Assembly: GCA_945860135.1 (NCBI GenBank)
Contig: CAMAPK010000003.1
Location: forward strand, 1 to 64,000
Source: Nitrosovibrio sp. Nv4
GTDB taxonomy: Bacteria; Pseudomonadota; Gammaproteobacteria; Burkholderiales; Nitrosomonadaceae
Direction of reading: 5' to 3'
Length of the DNA stretch: 64,000 nt
The notes beneath the pieces were generated by a model. It made no database searches. It was not told the DNA's origin and saw only the letters and a program-made list of their open reading frames with translations. Of this stretch, positions 24,345 through 34,600 are shown one piece after another; within the stretch, counting starts at the first letter, position 1; each line of letters starts with the position of its first letter. Position numbers and translations under genes: made by a program.

Positions 24345-25976
24345 ATGACTACCTCCCCGCCGCCCGAGAAATCATGGCAAGCAACTGCCGATACAGCGGC
24401 AGCCACCCACCCCGGATCATTCTGGCGTTCGCTGTTTTATTTCAATGTATATCGCCTGCTGATGGCAGGCGGAATCATAACAGTTACCTGGCTATACCCT
24501 GATTCCAGTTTAGGTTCTCATGACCCTCAGTTGTTCCTGTATACGGCGCTGGCCTACATCGTGTTTGGCGGAATATCGCTGCTGCTGGCCCGGATGCAGC
24601 GGCTGCACTTCGATCAACAGCTTGCGATCCAGATTAGCGGTGACGTGTTGTTCGTCGCCATCCTGATGTATTCCAGTGGCGGCATACAAAGCGGGCTGGG
24701 GCCTCTGTTGCTGGCGCCGTTGGCAGCAGCCGGGCTGATCAGCCGCGGCAGGTTGGCGCTGTTTTATGCTTCCATTGCCAGTATTGGCATACTCCTGGAG
24801 GAATCCTACACCCTGCTGCATGTGCAAGGGTATCAGGCCCAATATCTGCAAGCAGGGTTGCTTAGCCTGGGCTATTTTGCCGTCGCATGGCTGGCACATA
24901 AGCTCGCCAAATATACTATCGCCAGCGAACAACTGGCATTGCAGCGCGCGATCGACCTTGCCAGTATGGCCGAAGTGAATCAGTTGGTGATCCAGGACAT
25001 GCAGGATGGGGTGTTGGTGGTGGATGAAAACGGTAAAATTCAGCAGCATAATCCGCAGGCAGGAAAGCTTATTGGCCTGACGCCTGAGGTATCCGCAGCG
25101 CCGCTGCTGGCCGAGCACGCGGCGGCCCTGGCAATGCAACTGGCGGCCTGGCGTGCCAATGGGAATATTGATTTTGATCTGCTGCGGATGCCAGTCAACG
25201 ATGTCTCAGTGCGTATAAGGTTCGTACCGGTGAAAGGTGACGGTCGCATCAATACTTTGATCTTTCTAGAAGACGTGAGCCGCATTCAGGTACAGGCGCA
25301 ACAGTTGAAGCTCGCCGCCCTCGGCAGGCTTACCGCCAATATTGCGCATGAAATTCGTAATCCGCTTTCGGCCATTGGTCACGCTGCCGAGCTGCTGGAG
25401 GAAGAAAAGAGCTCCGACCCCACTCAAATGCGGCTATTACGCATCATTCGGGACAATACCCAACGCCTTGACAAGATAGTGCGGAATGTTCTGGAGCTGA
25501 ATCGCCGGGATCGCGCCACACCGGAAGCGCTGCATCTGGCGGGTTTCATGCATGCGTTTGTCGCTGATTTCTGTCATGCCGAGAAAGTCGCCAGTGACAT
25601 ATTTGTGCTGGATATTGCCGATCGGTATGTGGTGAACTTTGATCGGGGACATTTGAATCAGGTACTGTGGAATTTGTGCCACAATGCTTTACGCTATTGC
25701 CGCAAGCAGCCAGGCAGTATCCGGCTGAAAGTGACTGAAGAAGTGACTGGAAACCACGTCAATCTGGACGTGATCGACGATGGTCCCGGTATCCCCCCGG
25801 CGCTGCTGAGCCAATCGTTCGAGCCTTTCTTTACCACTGCGGCAGGCGGTACCGGTCTCGGTCTGTATATTGCACGGGAGATGTGCAAGGCTAACGGTGC
25901 GGCACTCGACTGCCTGGAGAATGCTACCGGCGGCCATTTCAGAATTGTTTGCAGGAAAAGTGTGAGCCATGTCTAA
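24345..25976 (+). CDS. pilS: sensor histidine kinase PilS
   Basis: A 543-residue two-component sensor. Six membrane helices (about 25-190) are followed by a PAS-like domain (VIQDMQDGVLVVDENGKIQQ, about 215-300), the HisKA box with His335 in NIAHEIRNPLSAIGHA, and an HATPase domain (NLCHNALRYC; DDGPGIPPALL; GGTGLGLYIAREM). This layout matches PilS, which represses or activates pilin transcription through PilR. Its end overlaps pilR by eight bases. No pilin gene is in the window. Confidence 0.88.
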   Translation: MTTSPPPEKSWQATADTAAATHPGSFWRSLFYFNVYRLLMAGGIITVTWLYPDSSLGSHDPQLFLYTALAYIVFGGISLLLARMQRLHFDQQLAIQISGDVLFVAILMYSSGGIQSGLGPLLLAPLAAAGLISRGRLALFYASIASIGILLEESYTLLHVQGYQAQYLQAGLLSLGYFAVAWLAHKLAKYTIASEQLALQRAIDLASMAEVNQLVIQDMQDGVLVVDENGKIQQHNPQAGKLIGLTPEVSAAPLLAEHAAALAMQLAAWRANGNIDFDLLRMPVNDVSVRIRFVPVKGDGRINTLIFLEDVSRIQVQAQQLKLAALGRLTANIAHEIRNPLSAIGHAAELLEEEKSSDPTQMRLLRIIRDNTQRLDKIVRNVLELNRRDRATPEALHLAGFMHAFVADFCHAEKVASDIFVLDIADRYVVNFDRGHLNQVLWNLCHNALRYCRKQPGSIRLKVTEEVTGNHVNLDVIDDGPGIPPALLSQSFEPFFTTAAGGTGLGLYIAREMCKANGAALDCLENATGGHFRIVCRKSVSHV

Positions 25977-27393
25977 GCACAAAGAGCGAACTACGCGATC
26001 CACTGATGGCGGTAAATCGACCATTCCAGTCGTACTTGTCGTCGACGATGAATCGGATATCCTGGAACTGCTCGAACTGACGCTGGTGCGCATGGGACTG
26101 GATGTGGAGCGCGCCATGACCGTAAGCGACGCGCGACATTTGCTCGATTCGCGCCATTTTGATTTGTGCCTGACCGATATGCGTCTGCCCGATGGCGAGG
26201 GATTGGAGCTGGTGCGGCATATCGTCGACCATTGCACCGGCTTACCGGTGGCGGTAATTACCGCTTATGGCACCACCGAAAATGCAGTTGCCGCACTCAA
26301 GGCGGGCGCATTTGATTACCTGGCCAAACCGGTGTCGCTGGAACAGTTGCGTTCTCTGGTGAAATCCGCATTGCATCTGTTGCCGCTACAGGCGAAAACT
26401 ACTGCAGGTTCCGGCAACGGCAAGCGAGTCCTTCTCGGCGAGTCTCCGCCGATGCAGCAACTGCGTGCAATGATTGAGAAACTTGCGCGTAGCCAGGCAC
26501 CGATTTATATCAGCGGCGAATCAGGCAGCGGCAAGGAACTTGCGGCAAGATCGATCCATGAAAACAGCGCCCGCCGTGACAAACCGTTTATCCCGGTCAA
26601 TTGCGGCGCAATTCCAGAAAACCTCATGGAGAGCGAATTTTTTGGTTACCGCAAAGGCGCTTTTACTGGCGCGGATACCGAGCGCGACGGTTTTTTTCAG
26701 GCGGCTGACGGCGGCACCTTATTTCTCGATGAAGTAGCCGATTTGCCGCTGATCATGCAGGTCAAACTGTTGCGGGTAATCCAGGAAAAGCGGGTGCGGA
26801 AAATTGGCTCTGCTCAGGAGGAAAATGTAGATGTCCGCATCATCAGCGCCACCCATCAGAAACTGAGCGAATGTGTCGAAAACGGAAAATTCCGTCAGGA
26901 TCTGTACTATCGCCTCAACGTGATTGAGCTGAAAATGCCTGCATTGCGTGAAATCAGTGAAGATATCCCATTGATTGCAAATTCTATTCTTGCCAGATTA
27001 TGCCAGGCAAGCGGCAGGAGCGGATGCAGCCTCAGCCCCGCTGCGCTGGCGGCACTGGCGCACTATGCTTTTCCTGGCAATGTACGCGAGCTGGAGAATA
27101 TTCTGGAGCGCACGCTGGCGCTGTGCCCGGATGCTGAAATAGAGCGGGACGGGCTGCAACTGGCGGCGGTGAAAGAAGTGTCACCGGATGCCCCGGCATT
27201 ACCACCCGCCGCATCCGGCGACGGGTTGCCGCTGCAGGATTATCTCGACCAACTGGAAAAGGAGTCCATCATTGAAGTCTTGAAAAAGACCAAATATAAC
27301 CGCACCGCCGCTGCGAGATTGCTGGGAATCACCGTCAGGTCCATGCGCTATCGCATGGAACGGCTGGGATTGAATGATGATGGTAATGATTAA
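25969..27393 (+). CDS. pilR: sigma-54 response regulator PilR
   Basis: A 474-residue NtrC-type activator: receiver domain with phospho-acceptor Asp70 in LCLTDMRLPDGEGLELV, a AAA+ domain with Walker A GESGSGKELAARS, the sigma-54 loop GAFTGA and Walker B GGTLFLDEVADLP, and a C-terminal Fis-type HTH (KYNRTAAARLLGITVRSMRY). Paired with PilS it should drive sigma-54 promoters such as pilA. Overlap with pilS implies co-translation; ampD follows 38 bases later. Confidence 0.9.
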   Translation: MSKHKERTTRSTDGGKSTIPVVLVVDDESDILELLELTLVRMGLDVERAMTVSDARHLLDSRHFDLCLTDMRLPDGEGLELVRHIVDHCTGLPVAVITAYGTTENAVAALKAGAFDYLAKPVSLEQLRSLVKSALHLLPLQAKTTAGSGNGKRVLLGESPPMQQLRAMIEKLARSQAPIYISGESGSGKELAARSIHENSARRDKPFIPVNCGAIPENLMESEFFGYRKGAFTGADTERDGFFQAADGGTLFLDEVADLPLIMQVKLLRVIQEKRVRKIGSAQEENVDVRIISATHQKLSECVENGKFRQDLYYRLNVIELKMPALREISEDIPLIANSILARLCQASGRSGCSLSPAALAALAHYAFPGNVRELENILERTLALCPDAEIERDGLQLAAVKEVSPDAPALPPAASGDGLPLQDYLDQLEKESIIEVLKKTKYNRTAAARLLGITVRSMRYRMERLGLNDDGND

Positions 27394-27431
27394 GCGACCT
27401 TGATTAACCTATGAAAACGCAGGCTGGACGC

Positions 27432-27995
27432 ATGCAAATTGACGCAAACGGCTGTCTGGACGGCGCACGCTTTATCCCTTCGCCCAATTGCGATGAGCGT
27501 CCGGCCGGATGTGCCATCAATTTGCTGGTAATCCACAACATCAGTCTGCCGCCGGATGAATTCAGCGGCGATGGAGTAATCGAATTATTTACCAACCGGC
27601 TCGACCCGGCGACGCATCCCTATTACCAGACTCTGCGTGACCTCAAGGTTTCTGCGCATTTCTTCATTCGCCGGGACGGCGAGATTATCCAGTTCGTTGC
27701 CTGCAGCAAGCGTGCCTGGCATGCGGGAGCCTCCAGTTGGCAGGGCAAGACCCAATGCAATGATTTCTCCATCGGGGTGGAGCTTGAAGGCAGCGATGCC
27801 ACGCCTTTCACTGATGCCCAATATACGGTGCTGACCGCGCTGAGCCGGGTGCTGCAACAAGCCTACCCCATTGCGGACATTGTCGGGCATTGCGATATTG
27901 CCGCAGGACGCAAGACCGATCCTGGGCCGTATTTTGACTGGGAGCGTTATCGTTCTGCGTTGTCGACTGCGGGGAAACGCGCTAAAGAATCTTAA
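27432..27995 (+). CDS. ampD: 1,6-anhydro-N-acetylmuramyl-L-alanine amidase
   Basis: AmpD, 187 residues from ATG 27432; an in-frame ATG at 27411 adds seven. Alignment with the E. coli start (GWLVGARRVPSP versus GCLDGARFIPSP) favours 27432. Zinc ligands are visible in VIHNISLPP, and in GHCDIAAGRKTDPGPYFDW (His and Asp). The cytoplasmic enzyme cleaves the peptide from anhydro-muropeptides during wall recycling and so also controls ampC-type induction. Position after pilR is common in betaproteobacteria. Confidence 0.93.
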   Translation: MQIDANGCLDGARFIPSPNCDERPAGCAINLLVIHNISLPPDEFSGDGVIELFTNRLDPATHPYYQTLRDLKVSAHFFIRRDGEIIQFVACSKRAWHAGASSWQGKTQCNDFSIGVELEGSDATPFTDAQYTVLTALSRVLQQAYPIADIVGHCDIAAGRKTDPGPYFDWERYRSALSTAGKRAKES

Positions 27996-28059
27996 AGCAA
28001 AATATCATTACAGCAACAAGACTTATTGATTTTAAAGTAACTAGAAGACTGTTATATCT

Positions 28060-29664
28060 TTAAACTACACCCTGACTGCGCAGATATTCTTCGTACTGGC
28101 CCTTGAAGTCGGTGATTCCATCCGGTTTCATTTCGATGATGCGGGTGGCCAGTGAAGATACAAATTCCCGGTCATGGGAGACGAAAATCAGTGTGCCGGT
28201 ATATTTCTCCAGCGCACTGTTGAGCGATTCGATGGACTCCATGTCGAGATGGTTGGTGGGTTCGTCCATCAGCAGCACATTGGGTTTCTGCAAAATGATT
28301 TTGCCAAACAGCATGCGTCCTTGCTCTCCGCCGGAAATCACTTTTACCGATTTCTTTACTTCGTCGCCCGAGAACAGCAGTCTGCCGAGTATGCTGCGTA
28401 TAGTCTGATCATCATCGCCTTCGCGCCGCCATTGCGTCATCCAGTCGGTAAGCGACATATCTGTTTCAAAATCAGTGGCATGATCCTGTGCAAAATAACC
28501 GGGACGCGCTTTCTCCGCCCATTTCACTTCCCCTGCGTCGGGCATCAAGTCGCCTACCAGGCAGCGCAGCAACGTGGTCTTGCCGATACCGTTCGGACCG
28601 AGAATGGCGACCTTCTCACCGGCTTCGACGTTGAGGCTGAATTTGTGCAGCAGCGCTTTTTCCATGCCGGGGAAGCTCTTGCTGATGCTTTGCACCGATA
28701 CCGCCAGACGATGCAGTTTGTCGCGCTCGTCCACGTCGAAGCGGATAAAGGGGTACTGGCGACTGGAGGGCTTTACGTCTTCCAGCTTGATCTTTTCGAT
28801 CTGGCGGGCGCGACTGGTTGCCTGCCGTGCCTTGGAGGCATTGGCGGAAAAACGGCTGACAAAGGACTGCAACTCCGCGATCTGGGTTTTTTTCTTGGCA
28901 TTGTCAGACAGCATGCGCTCCCGGACCTGAGTGGATGCAGTCATGTATTCATCGTAATTGCCTGGATAGATGCGGATTTCGCCATAATCCAGATCAGCCA
29001 TGTGGGTGCAGACGCTGTTCAGGAAATGGCGGTCGTGCGAAATGATAATGATGGTACTCTTGCTCGCGTTGATGACATCTTCCAGCCAGCGGATGGTGTT
29101 GATATCCAGATTGTTGGTCGGCTCGTCCAGCAGCAGGATTTCCGGATTGGCAAACAGTGCCTGCGCCAGCAGCACGCGCAGCTTGAATCCGGGCGCGATC
29201 TCGCTCATTGGCCCGCGGTGCTGGGACAGCGGAATACCCACGCCCAGCAGCAGTTCCCCGGCACGGGCTTCGGCGGAATAACCATCCAGTTCGGCAAAAT
29301 GCGCTTCGAGTTCGGCAGCATGCATGTAGTCGGCTTCGCTGGCGTCGGCATTGGCATAAATCGCATCGCGCTCTTCCTTCACCCGCCACAGCTCATCATG
29401 TCCCATCATCACCGTATCGATCACCAGGCAGTTTTCAAAAGCGAATTGGTCCTGGCGCAGCTTGCCCACACGTTCGTTGGCATCAATGCTGACATTGCCA
29501 GAAGTGGGCTCCAGATCGCCGCCAAGGATTTTCATGAACGTGGATTTGCCGCAACCATTGGCGCCGATCAGGCCATAACGGTTGCCGTCGCCGAATCTGA
29601 CGGAGACATTTTCGAACAGGGGCTTGGCCCCAAACTGCATGGTGACATTGGCGGTGGTGATCAA
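28060..29664 (-). CDS. ABC-F family ATPase, YbiT-like
   Basis: A 534-residue soluble protein with two ABC domains and no membrane part: first Walker [16 protein letters not shown], signature near [30 protein letters not shown]; second Walker [16 protein letters not shown], signature [23 protein letters not shown]. Between them lies the P-site linker rich in Lys/Arg ([20 protein letters not shown]). ABC-F proteins act on the ribosome; the ARE-like group gives antibiotic resistance, whereas YbiT/EttA types are housekeeping. The [20 protein letters not shown] start fits the YbiT group. Confidence 0.9.
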   Translation of the reverse strand: MITTANVTMQFGAKPLFENVSVRFGDGNRYGLIGANGCGKSTFMKILGGDLEPTSGNVSIDANERVGKLRQDQFAFENCLVIDTVMMGHDELWRVKEERDAIYANADASEADYMHAAELEAHFAELDGYSAEARAGELLLGVGIPLSQHRGPMSEIAPGFKLRVLLAQALFANPEILLLDEPTNNLDINTIRWLEDVINASKSTIIIISHDRHFLNSVCTHMADLDYGEIRIYPGNYDEYMTASTQVRERMLSDNAKKKTQIAELQSFVSRFSANASKARQATSRARQIEKIKLEDVKPSSRQYPFIRFDVDERDKLHRLAVSVQSISKSFPGMEKALLHKFSLNVEAGEKVAILGPNGIGKTTLLRCLVGDLMPDAGEVKWAEKARPGYFAQDHATDFETDMSLTDWMTQWRREGDDDQTIRSILGRLLFSGDEVKKSVKVISGGEQGRMLFGKIILQKPNVLLMDEPTNHLDMESIESLNSALEKYTGTLIFVSHDREFVSSLATRIIEMKPDGITDFKGQYEEYLRSQGVV

Positions 29665-29870
29665 AACTTGTTTCCTGAAAAGGGGTGCGGCAAAAAGGCC
29701 GCTATTTTATATGGGTTTTACAATGAATTCCGAAAAACCTTTGGGATGCGCCGAATTCGCAAACCACAGTAGAATGGAAGCTCAGCCTCTCTGCCAATAA
29801 CCGCGCTGGAGTATTGCTATCAGCGGGTCGGGCTGCAGGTGAGCAGGCTGCTATCCCGCTGCAGCAAACC

Positions 29871-31604
29871 ATGTCTATGTTCATGAAATATTATTTCAAT
29901 AAATCTTCCCAAATTTTCATGCGAACAGGATTCTGCCTGCTCCTGCTGGTGCTGCTTGCGCCGGCAGGGGGAGCATCCTCCGGTTTCGAGCGCACGGCGG
30001 CAATTGCCTCCGCCCACCCGCTTGCTACTGCAGCCGGCGAAAGGATCCTCCAGCAGGGTGGCAATGCATTTGATGCGGCGGTGGCCATCAGTGCGGTACT
30101 GGCAGTGGTTGAGCCGTACTCTTCCGGCCTGGGCGGCGGCGGTTTGTGGTTGCTGCATCGTGCCAGGGACGGGCGGGAGGTATTGATAGACGGGCGCGAA
30201 ACCGCTCCCGGCAAAGCTACTGCTGGCATGTATCTGGACGCGAACGGTACGCCAATCGCTGCCGCATCGCTCAAAGGCCCTCTGGCTGCGGCGATTCCGG
30301 GAATGCCCGCAGCGCTGGCCCATCTTGCGCGGAATTACGGCCAACTGCCGTTGGCGCACAGTCTGGCGCCGGCCATTGCGCTGGCGGTGGACGGTTTCAG
30401 GCTGGACCGGCGTTTTGCCGGGATGCTGACAAATTATCAGGGTAAATTACGTGCCGACCCGTATGCCGCAGGTATTTTTCTGCACCACGGTCTGGCCCCC
30501 GCTGCGGGTTCCATCCTGCGCCAGCCGCAACTGGCCGCGACGCTGACAGCAATGGCACAGCATGGCGCAGATGGGTTTTACCGCGGCCGGGTGGCGGATG
30601 AGATGGTGCAGTCAGTCAAACGCGCAGGCGGCATCTGGGAGCACGCAGACCTGGCGCAGTACCGGGTAATTGAGCGCGAGCCGGCCAGATTCACCTATCG
30701 CGATGCAATGATCACAACCGCGCCGTTGCCTTCGTCCGGTGCGCTGACCCTGGCGCAAGGACTGAATATTCTTGAGAATTTTCCGTTGGCGCAGTTGAGT
30801 GGGAGCAACAGAATCCATCTGATCGCGGAGGCGCTGCGCCGGGCATACCAGGACCGGGCTGAATACCTGGGCGACAGTGATTTTATCGCCGTGCCGACAG
30901 AAAAGCTCATGAGCAAAGACTATGGGCATGAACGGGCAGCCACGATCGATTTGCAGCGGGCAACGCCGGATGTTCGGCTGGACGCTGGCTTGAGCGCGCG
31001 CCCAGGCGGAACCGAAACCACCCATTTCTCGATCATGGATCGGGCAGGCAATCGGGTTGCGGCAACCCTGAGCATCAATACCAATTTCGGCTCTGGTTTC
31101 GTCGCTGGCAATACCGGGGTGCTGCTGAACAATGAAATGGACGATTTTTCCATTACGCCTGCTGTACCCAATGTCTACGGCCTGCACGGCAACCGGGCCA
31201 ATGCCATCATGCCAGGCAAACGCCCGTTGTCGAGCATGTCGCCGACTTTTGTGGAAGACGCCAAAGGCATACTGATTGTTGGTACCCCAGGCGGCTCGCG
31301 CATCATCAGCATGGTTCTGCTGGCAATCGTCAATTACGTCGATGACCGGCAGACCGATCCGGTAACAATCGCCGGGAACCCGCGCTTTCATCAGCAGCAT
31401 CTGCCGAACTGGATCGAGATCGAGCCGGATTCGTTTCACGAGGAGTGGGTTTCCGGGCTCAAGTTGAAAGGGCATCAGGTAACCGTTGCCGCACAGAAAT
31501 GGGGCAATATGCAATTGATATTGTTCGACAAGGAAACCCAACGTTCCATTGCTGCCAGCGATCCGCGCGGTGCGGCTGCCCTACCCCAACACCTTCTCCC
31601 ATGA
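29871..31604 (+). CDS. ggt: gamma-glutamyltransferase
   Basis: A periplasmic Ntn hydrolase that takes glutamyl from glutathione. The start is uncertain: ATG 29871 (577 aa), 29883 or 29919 all precede one signal peptide (TGFCLLLLVLLAPAGGAS), and none has a good ribosome site. Landmarks are AIASAHPLATAAGERIL with GGNAFDAAVAISAVL near the N-terminus, the GLGGGGLWLLH block, and the autoprocessing threonine in ETTHFSIMDRAGN, followed by TNFGSGFV and the late PLSSMSPTFV and GTPGGSRI. The tail overlaps convergent hrpA by 24 bases. Confidence 0.92.
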   Translation: MSMFMKYYFNKSSQIFMRTGFCLLLLVLLAPAGGASSGFERTAAIASAHPLATAAGERILQQGGNAFDAAVAISAVLAVVEPYSSGLGGGGLWLLHRARDGREVLIDGRETAPGKATAGMYLDANGTPIAAASLKGPLAAAIPGMPAALAHLARNYGQLPLAHSLAPAIALAVDGFRLDRRFAGMLTNYQGKLRADPYAAGIFLHHGLAPAAGSILRQPQLAATLTAMAQHGADGFYRGRVADEMVQSVKRAGGIWEHADLAQYRVIEREPARFTYRDAMITTAPLPSSGALTLAQGLNILENFPLAQLSGSNRIHLIAEALRRAYQDRAEYLGDSDFIAVPTEKLMSKDYGHERAATIDLQRATPDVRLDAGLSARPGGTETTHFSIMDRAGNRVAATLSINTNFGSGFVAGNTGVLLNNEMDDFSITPAVPNVYGLHGNRANAIMPGKRPLSSMSPTFVEDAKGILIVGTPGGSRIISMVLLAIVNYVDDRQTDPVTIAGNPRFHQQHLPNWIEIEPDSFHEEWVSGLKLKGHQVTVAAQKWGNMQLILFDKETQRSIAASDPRGAAALPQHLLP

Positions 31605-34600
31605 TTTCTGCAAGCGTTTGACCGATACCGGGTACGGCGTTTTCAATTCCTGGGCAAACAGGGAGATGCGCAGTTCTTCTATCTGCCAGCGAAATTCGGC
31701 AAGATTGGGGTCGCTGATTCCGGCCTTGCGATGCTTCTCCAGGCGTTGCTCGTACTGGTTCCATAAACCGGCGACTGCGGGACCGTGGCGTCCGTCCCGT
31801 TCGGGGTTGCCGGGATATTTGTGCAATCGCATGCTCATGCCTTGCAGATAACGCGGCAGATGCTGCAGCCGTTCCCATGGGGTGGCGCTGAAAAAACCTG
31901 GATAAATCAGGTTGGCAAGCTGCTGGTTCAGTTCGCGGCTTAACCTGCCGGTGACGGCACTGGCCGAAGATAAATGTGCGATCAGCGGCTGGCATTCCTG
32001 CGCGATCTTCTGCGTCATGCGGGCAACGGCTTCGGTTACGGCAGGCAGCCGCGTTCGTGCCCGTTGTTTTTGCAGCATGAATTCCTGCTCGTTGCGCGGC
32101 AGCGCATCATCACCGATAAAGGCGCGGTCACTGATGGCGCTCAGCATGTCTTCCTTGAGTGCATCAGGGTTGATGAGGGTACGTAGCTGCAAGGCAGCCT
32201 GGCTCAAACCCGGCAAATTCTTTTCCAATTGCTTCATTTGCTCCCTGAGCTCGAACCGCAGCAAGCGCCGCACCCCGGCGCGCATGTTGGCGGCCGCGGC
32301 GGCAGGCGTATCGAACAGGCGGATGGCCACGCTTTCCTTCTCATCCACCAGTGCCGGGTAACCGGTAAGTTTTTTGCCGGCGCGGACAAAAGATATCGCT
32401 TCGGGCAAATCGCCAAAATCCCAGCGCATTACCTGGTCGCGCTCAATGCTGCTGCCCGCGTCGGCACCCGACTGGGCAAACGTCAATTGCGCCGCCTGCC
32501 CCAGCTGCGCCTTGAGTTGCGCGAGATCGCGATTCATCGCCAATTCTCGCCCGGCATCATCCACTACTTTGTAGTTCATCTGCAGGTGCGGCGGTGGCAA
32601 CTCTTTTTCCCAGGCAGCGGCTGTTACTGCAGTACCGGTCCTGCTTTGAACAAATTCGGCCAAGGTATCCACCAGCACTCTGCTTTCGTTTGTTGCCTGG
32701 TTTTCCAGAAAGCGGGTCACAAACTCAGGCACCGGTACCAGATGGCGCCGGATCTGCTTGGGCAGCGCTTTCAGATACCAGGTCACTTTCTCGCGGATCA
32801 ATCCCGGGACCAGGTGGTCGAATTGTGCTGCATCCAGCGTGTTCAACAGCGGCAACGGCACGGTCAAGGTCACGCCGTCGAGCGCATGCCCCGGTTCGAA
32901 ACGATAGGTCAGCGCAAATTCATGACCAGATACGGTCATGCTTTCCGGGAATTGCTGCTCGGTCACAGTACCTGCGCCGTGGCGCATCAGGGTCTCCCGA
33001 TCGAGATACAGCAGTTGCGGATTGTCTTGTTCTTCCTGCCGGCGCCATTTCTCGAATGCTGCCCCATTGCAGATTTCAGCGGGAATCAAGGCGTCATAGA
33101 AGGCAAAGATTTCCCGCTCGTCCACCAGCACATCCTGGCGGCGTGCCTTATGTTCCAGTTGTTCCACTGCGGCAATGAGGTTGCGGTTATGGGCGAAGAA
33201 TGCTGCCTGGGTTTCATACTCGCCTGCCACCAATGCCGCGCGGATGAAAATCTCGCGTGCTTCTTGCGGATTGAGGGCGCCGTAATGCACCCGCCGTTTC
33301 GGTACCACAGTGAGGCCGTAGAGTGTCACCCGCTCGAATGCCGTAACCTGCGCGGGCTGTTTTTCCCAGTGCGGGTCGAAATAATGCTTTTTGCACAAAT
33401 CACCGGCTATTTTTTCCAGCCATTGCGGCTCGATTTTCGCCGCACACCGTCCATAAAGCTTGGTGGTCTCGGTCAGTTCTGCTGCCACGACCCATTTCGG
33501 TTTGGCTTTCTTCAGCACCGATCCCGGAAAAATTGAGAATTTGATACCGCGCGCACCCAGATATTGATCCCCCTCCTCGCCCTTGAAACCGATATTGCCC
33601 AGCAGTCCGGCCAGCAGCGCACGATGGATTTCATCGTACCCGGCGGGAATCTGGTTGGGCCGCAAGCCCAATTCCGTCACCAGTCCGTGCAACTGGCCAT
33701 GGACTTCGCGCCAATCACGCATGCGCCGATGCGAGAGGAAATTTTCCTGGCAATGCTCCATTAGTTTGCGGTTGGATTTCTTGTGCTGCAACAATTCCTC
33801 GAAAAAATCCCACAGCTTCAGGTAACCGAGGAAATCGGAACGTTCGTCCTGAAAGCGCTGGTGCGCGCGGTCCGCCGCATCCTGCCGCTCGAATGGGCGG
33901 TCGCGCGGGTCTTGCAGGCTCAGGGCGGAAGCGATGATGAGCACTTCACTGAGGCAGTTTTCTTCTTTCGCCGCGAGTATCATGCGTGCAATTTTTGGGT
34001 CAATCGGAAATTTCGCGAGCTGCCAGCCGATCTGCGTCAGTTCGTTGCTCTCGTTGACTGCGCCCAGTTCCGTCAGCAGTTGATAACCGTCCGCAATCAT
34101 GCGCGGCGCAGGTGGCTCGATAAAGGGAAAGTTTTCCACTTCGCCGATCCTGAGCGATTTCATGCGCAGAATCACCGACGCCAGCGATGAGCGCAGAATT
34201 TCCGGGACGGTGAATTCCGGGCGGGCCAGATAATCCTCTTCCGCATACAGCCGGATGCATATGCCGCTCATCACCCGGCCGCAGCGCCCTGCCCGCTGAT
34301 TGGCCGAAGCGCGGGAAATCTTCTCCACCTGCAACTGCTCCACCTTGTTGCGATAACTATAACGGTTGATGCGTGCCATCCCGGTATCCACCACATACCG
34401 GATGCCGGGAACGGTGAGCGAAGTCTCCGCCACATTGGTGGCCAGCACGATGCGCCGCGCGCCGCCCGGCTTGAATACGCGTTCCTGCTCGGCGAACGAC
34501 AGCCGCGCGAATAATGGCAGAATTTCCGCGCCAGCCGGATGGTGCTTGCGCAACGCCTCGGCAGTCTCGCGGATTTCACGCTCGCCGGGGAGAAACACCA

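Noticed and set aside
28174-29772. 532-codon open frame on the plus strand opposite the ABC-F gene
   Set aside because: It is a shadow of the ABC-F protein; composition is His/Gln-rich without domains and no ribosome site fits.
32229-33536. 435-codon plus-strand frame opposite hrpA
   Set aside because: Antisense shadow of a complete, well recognised helicase.
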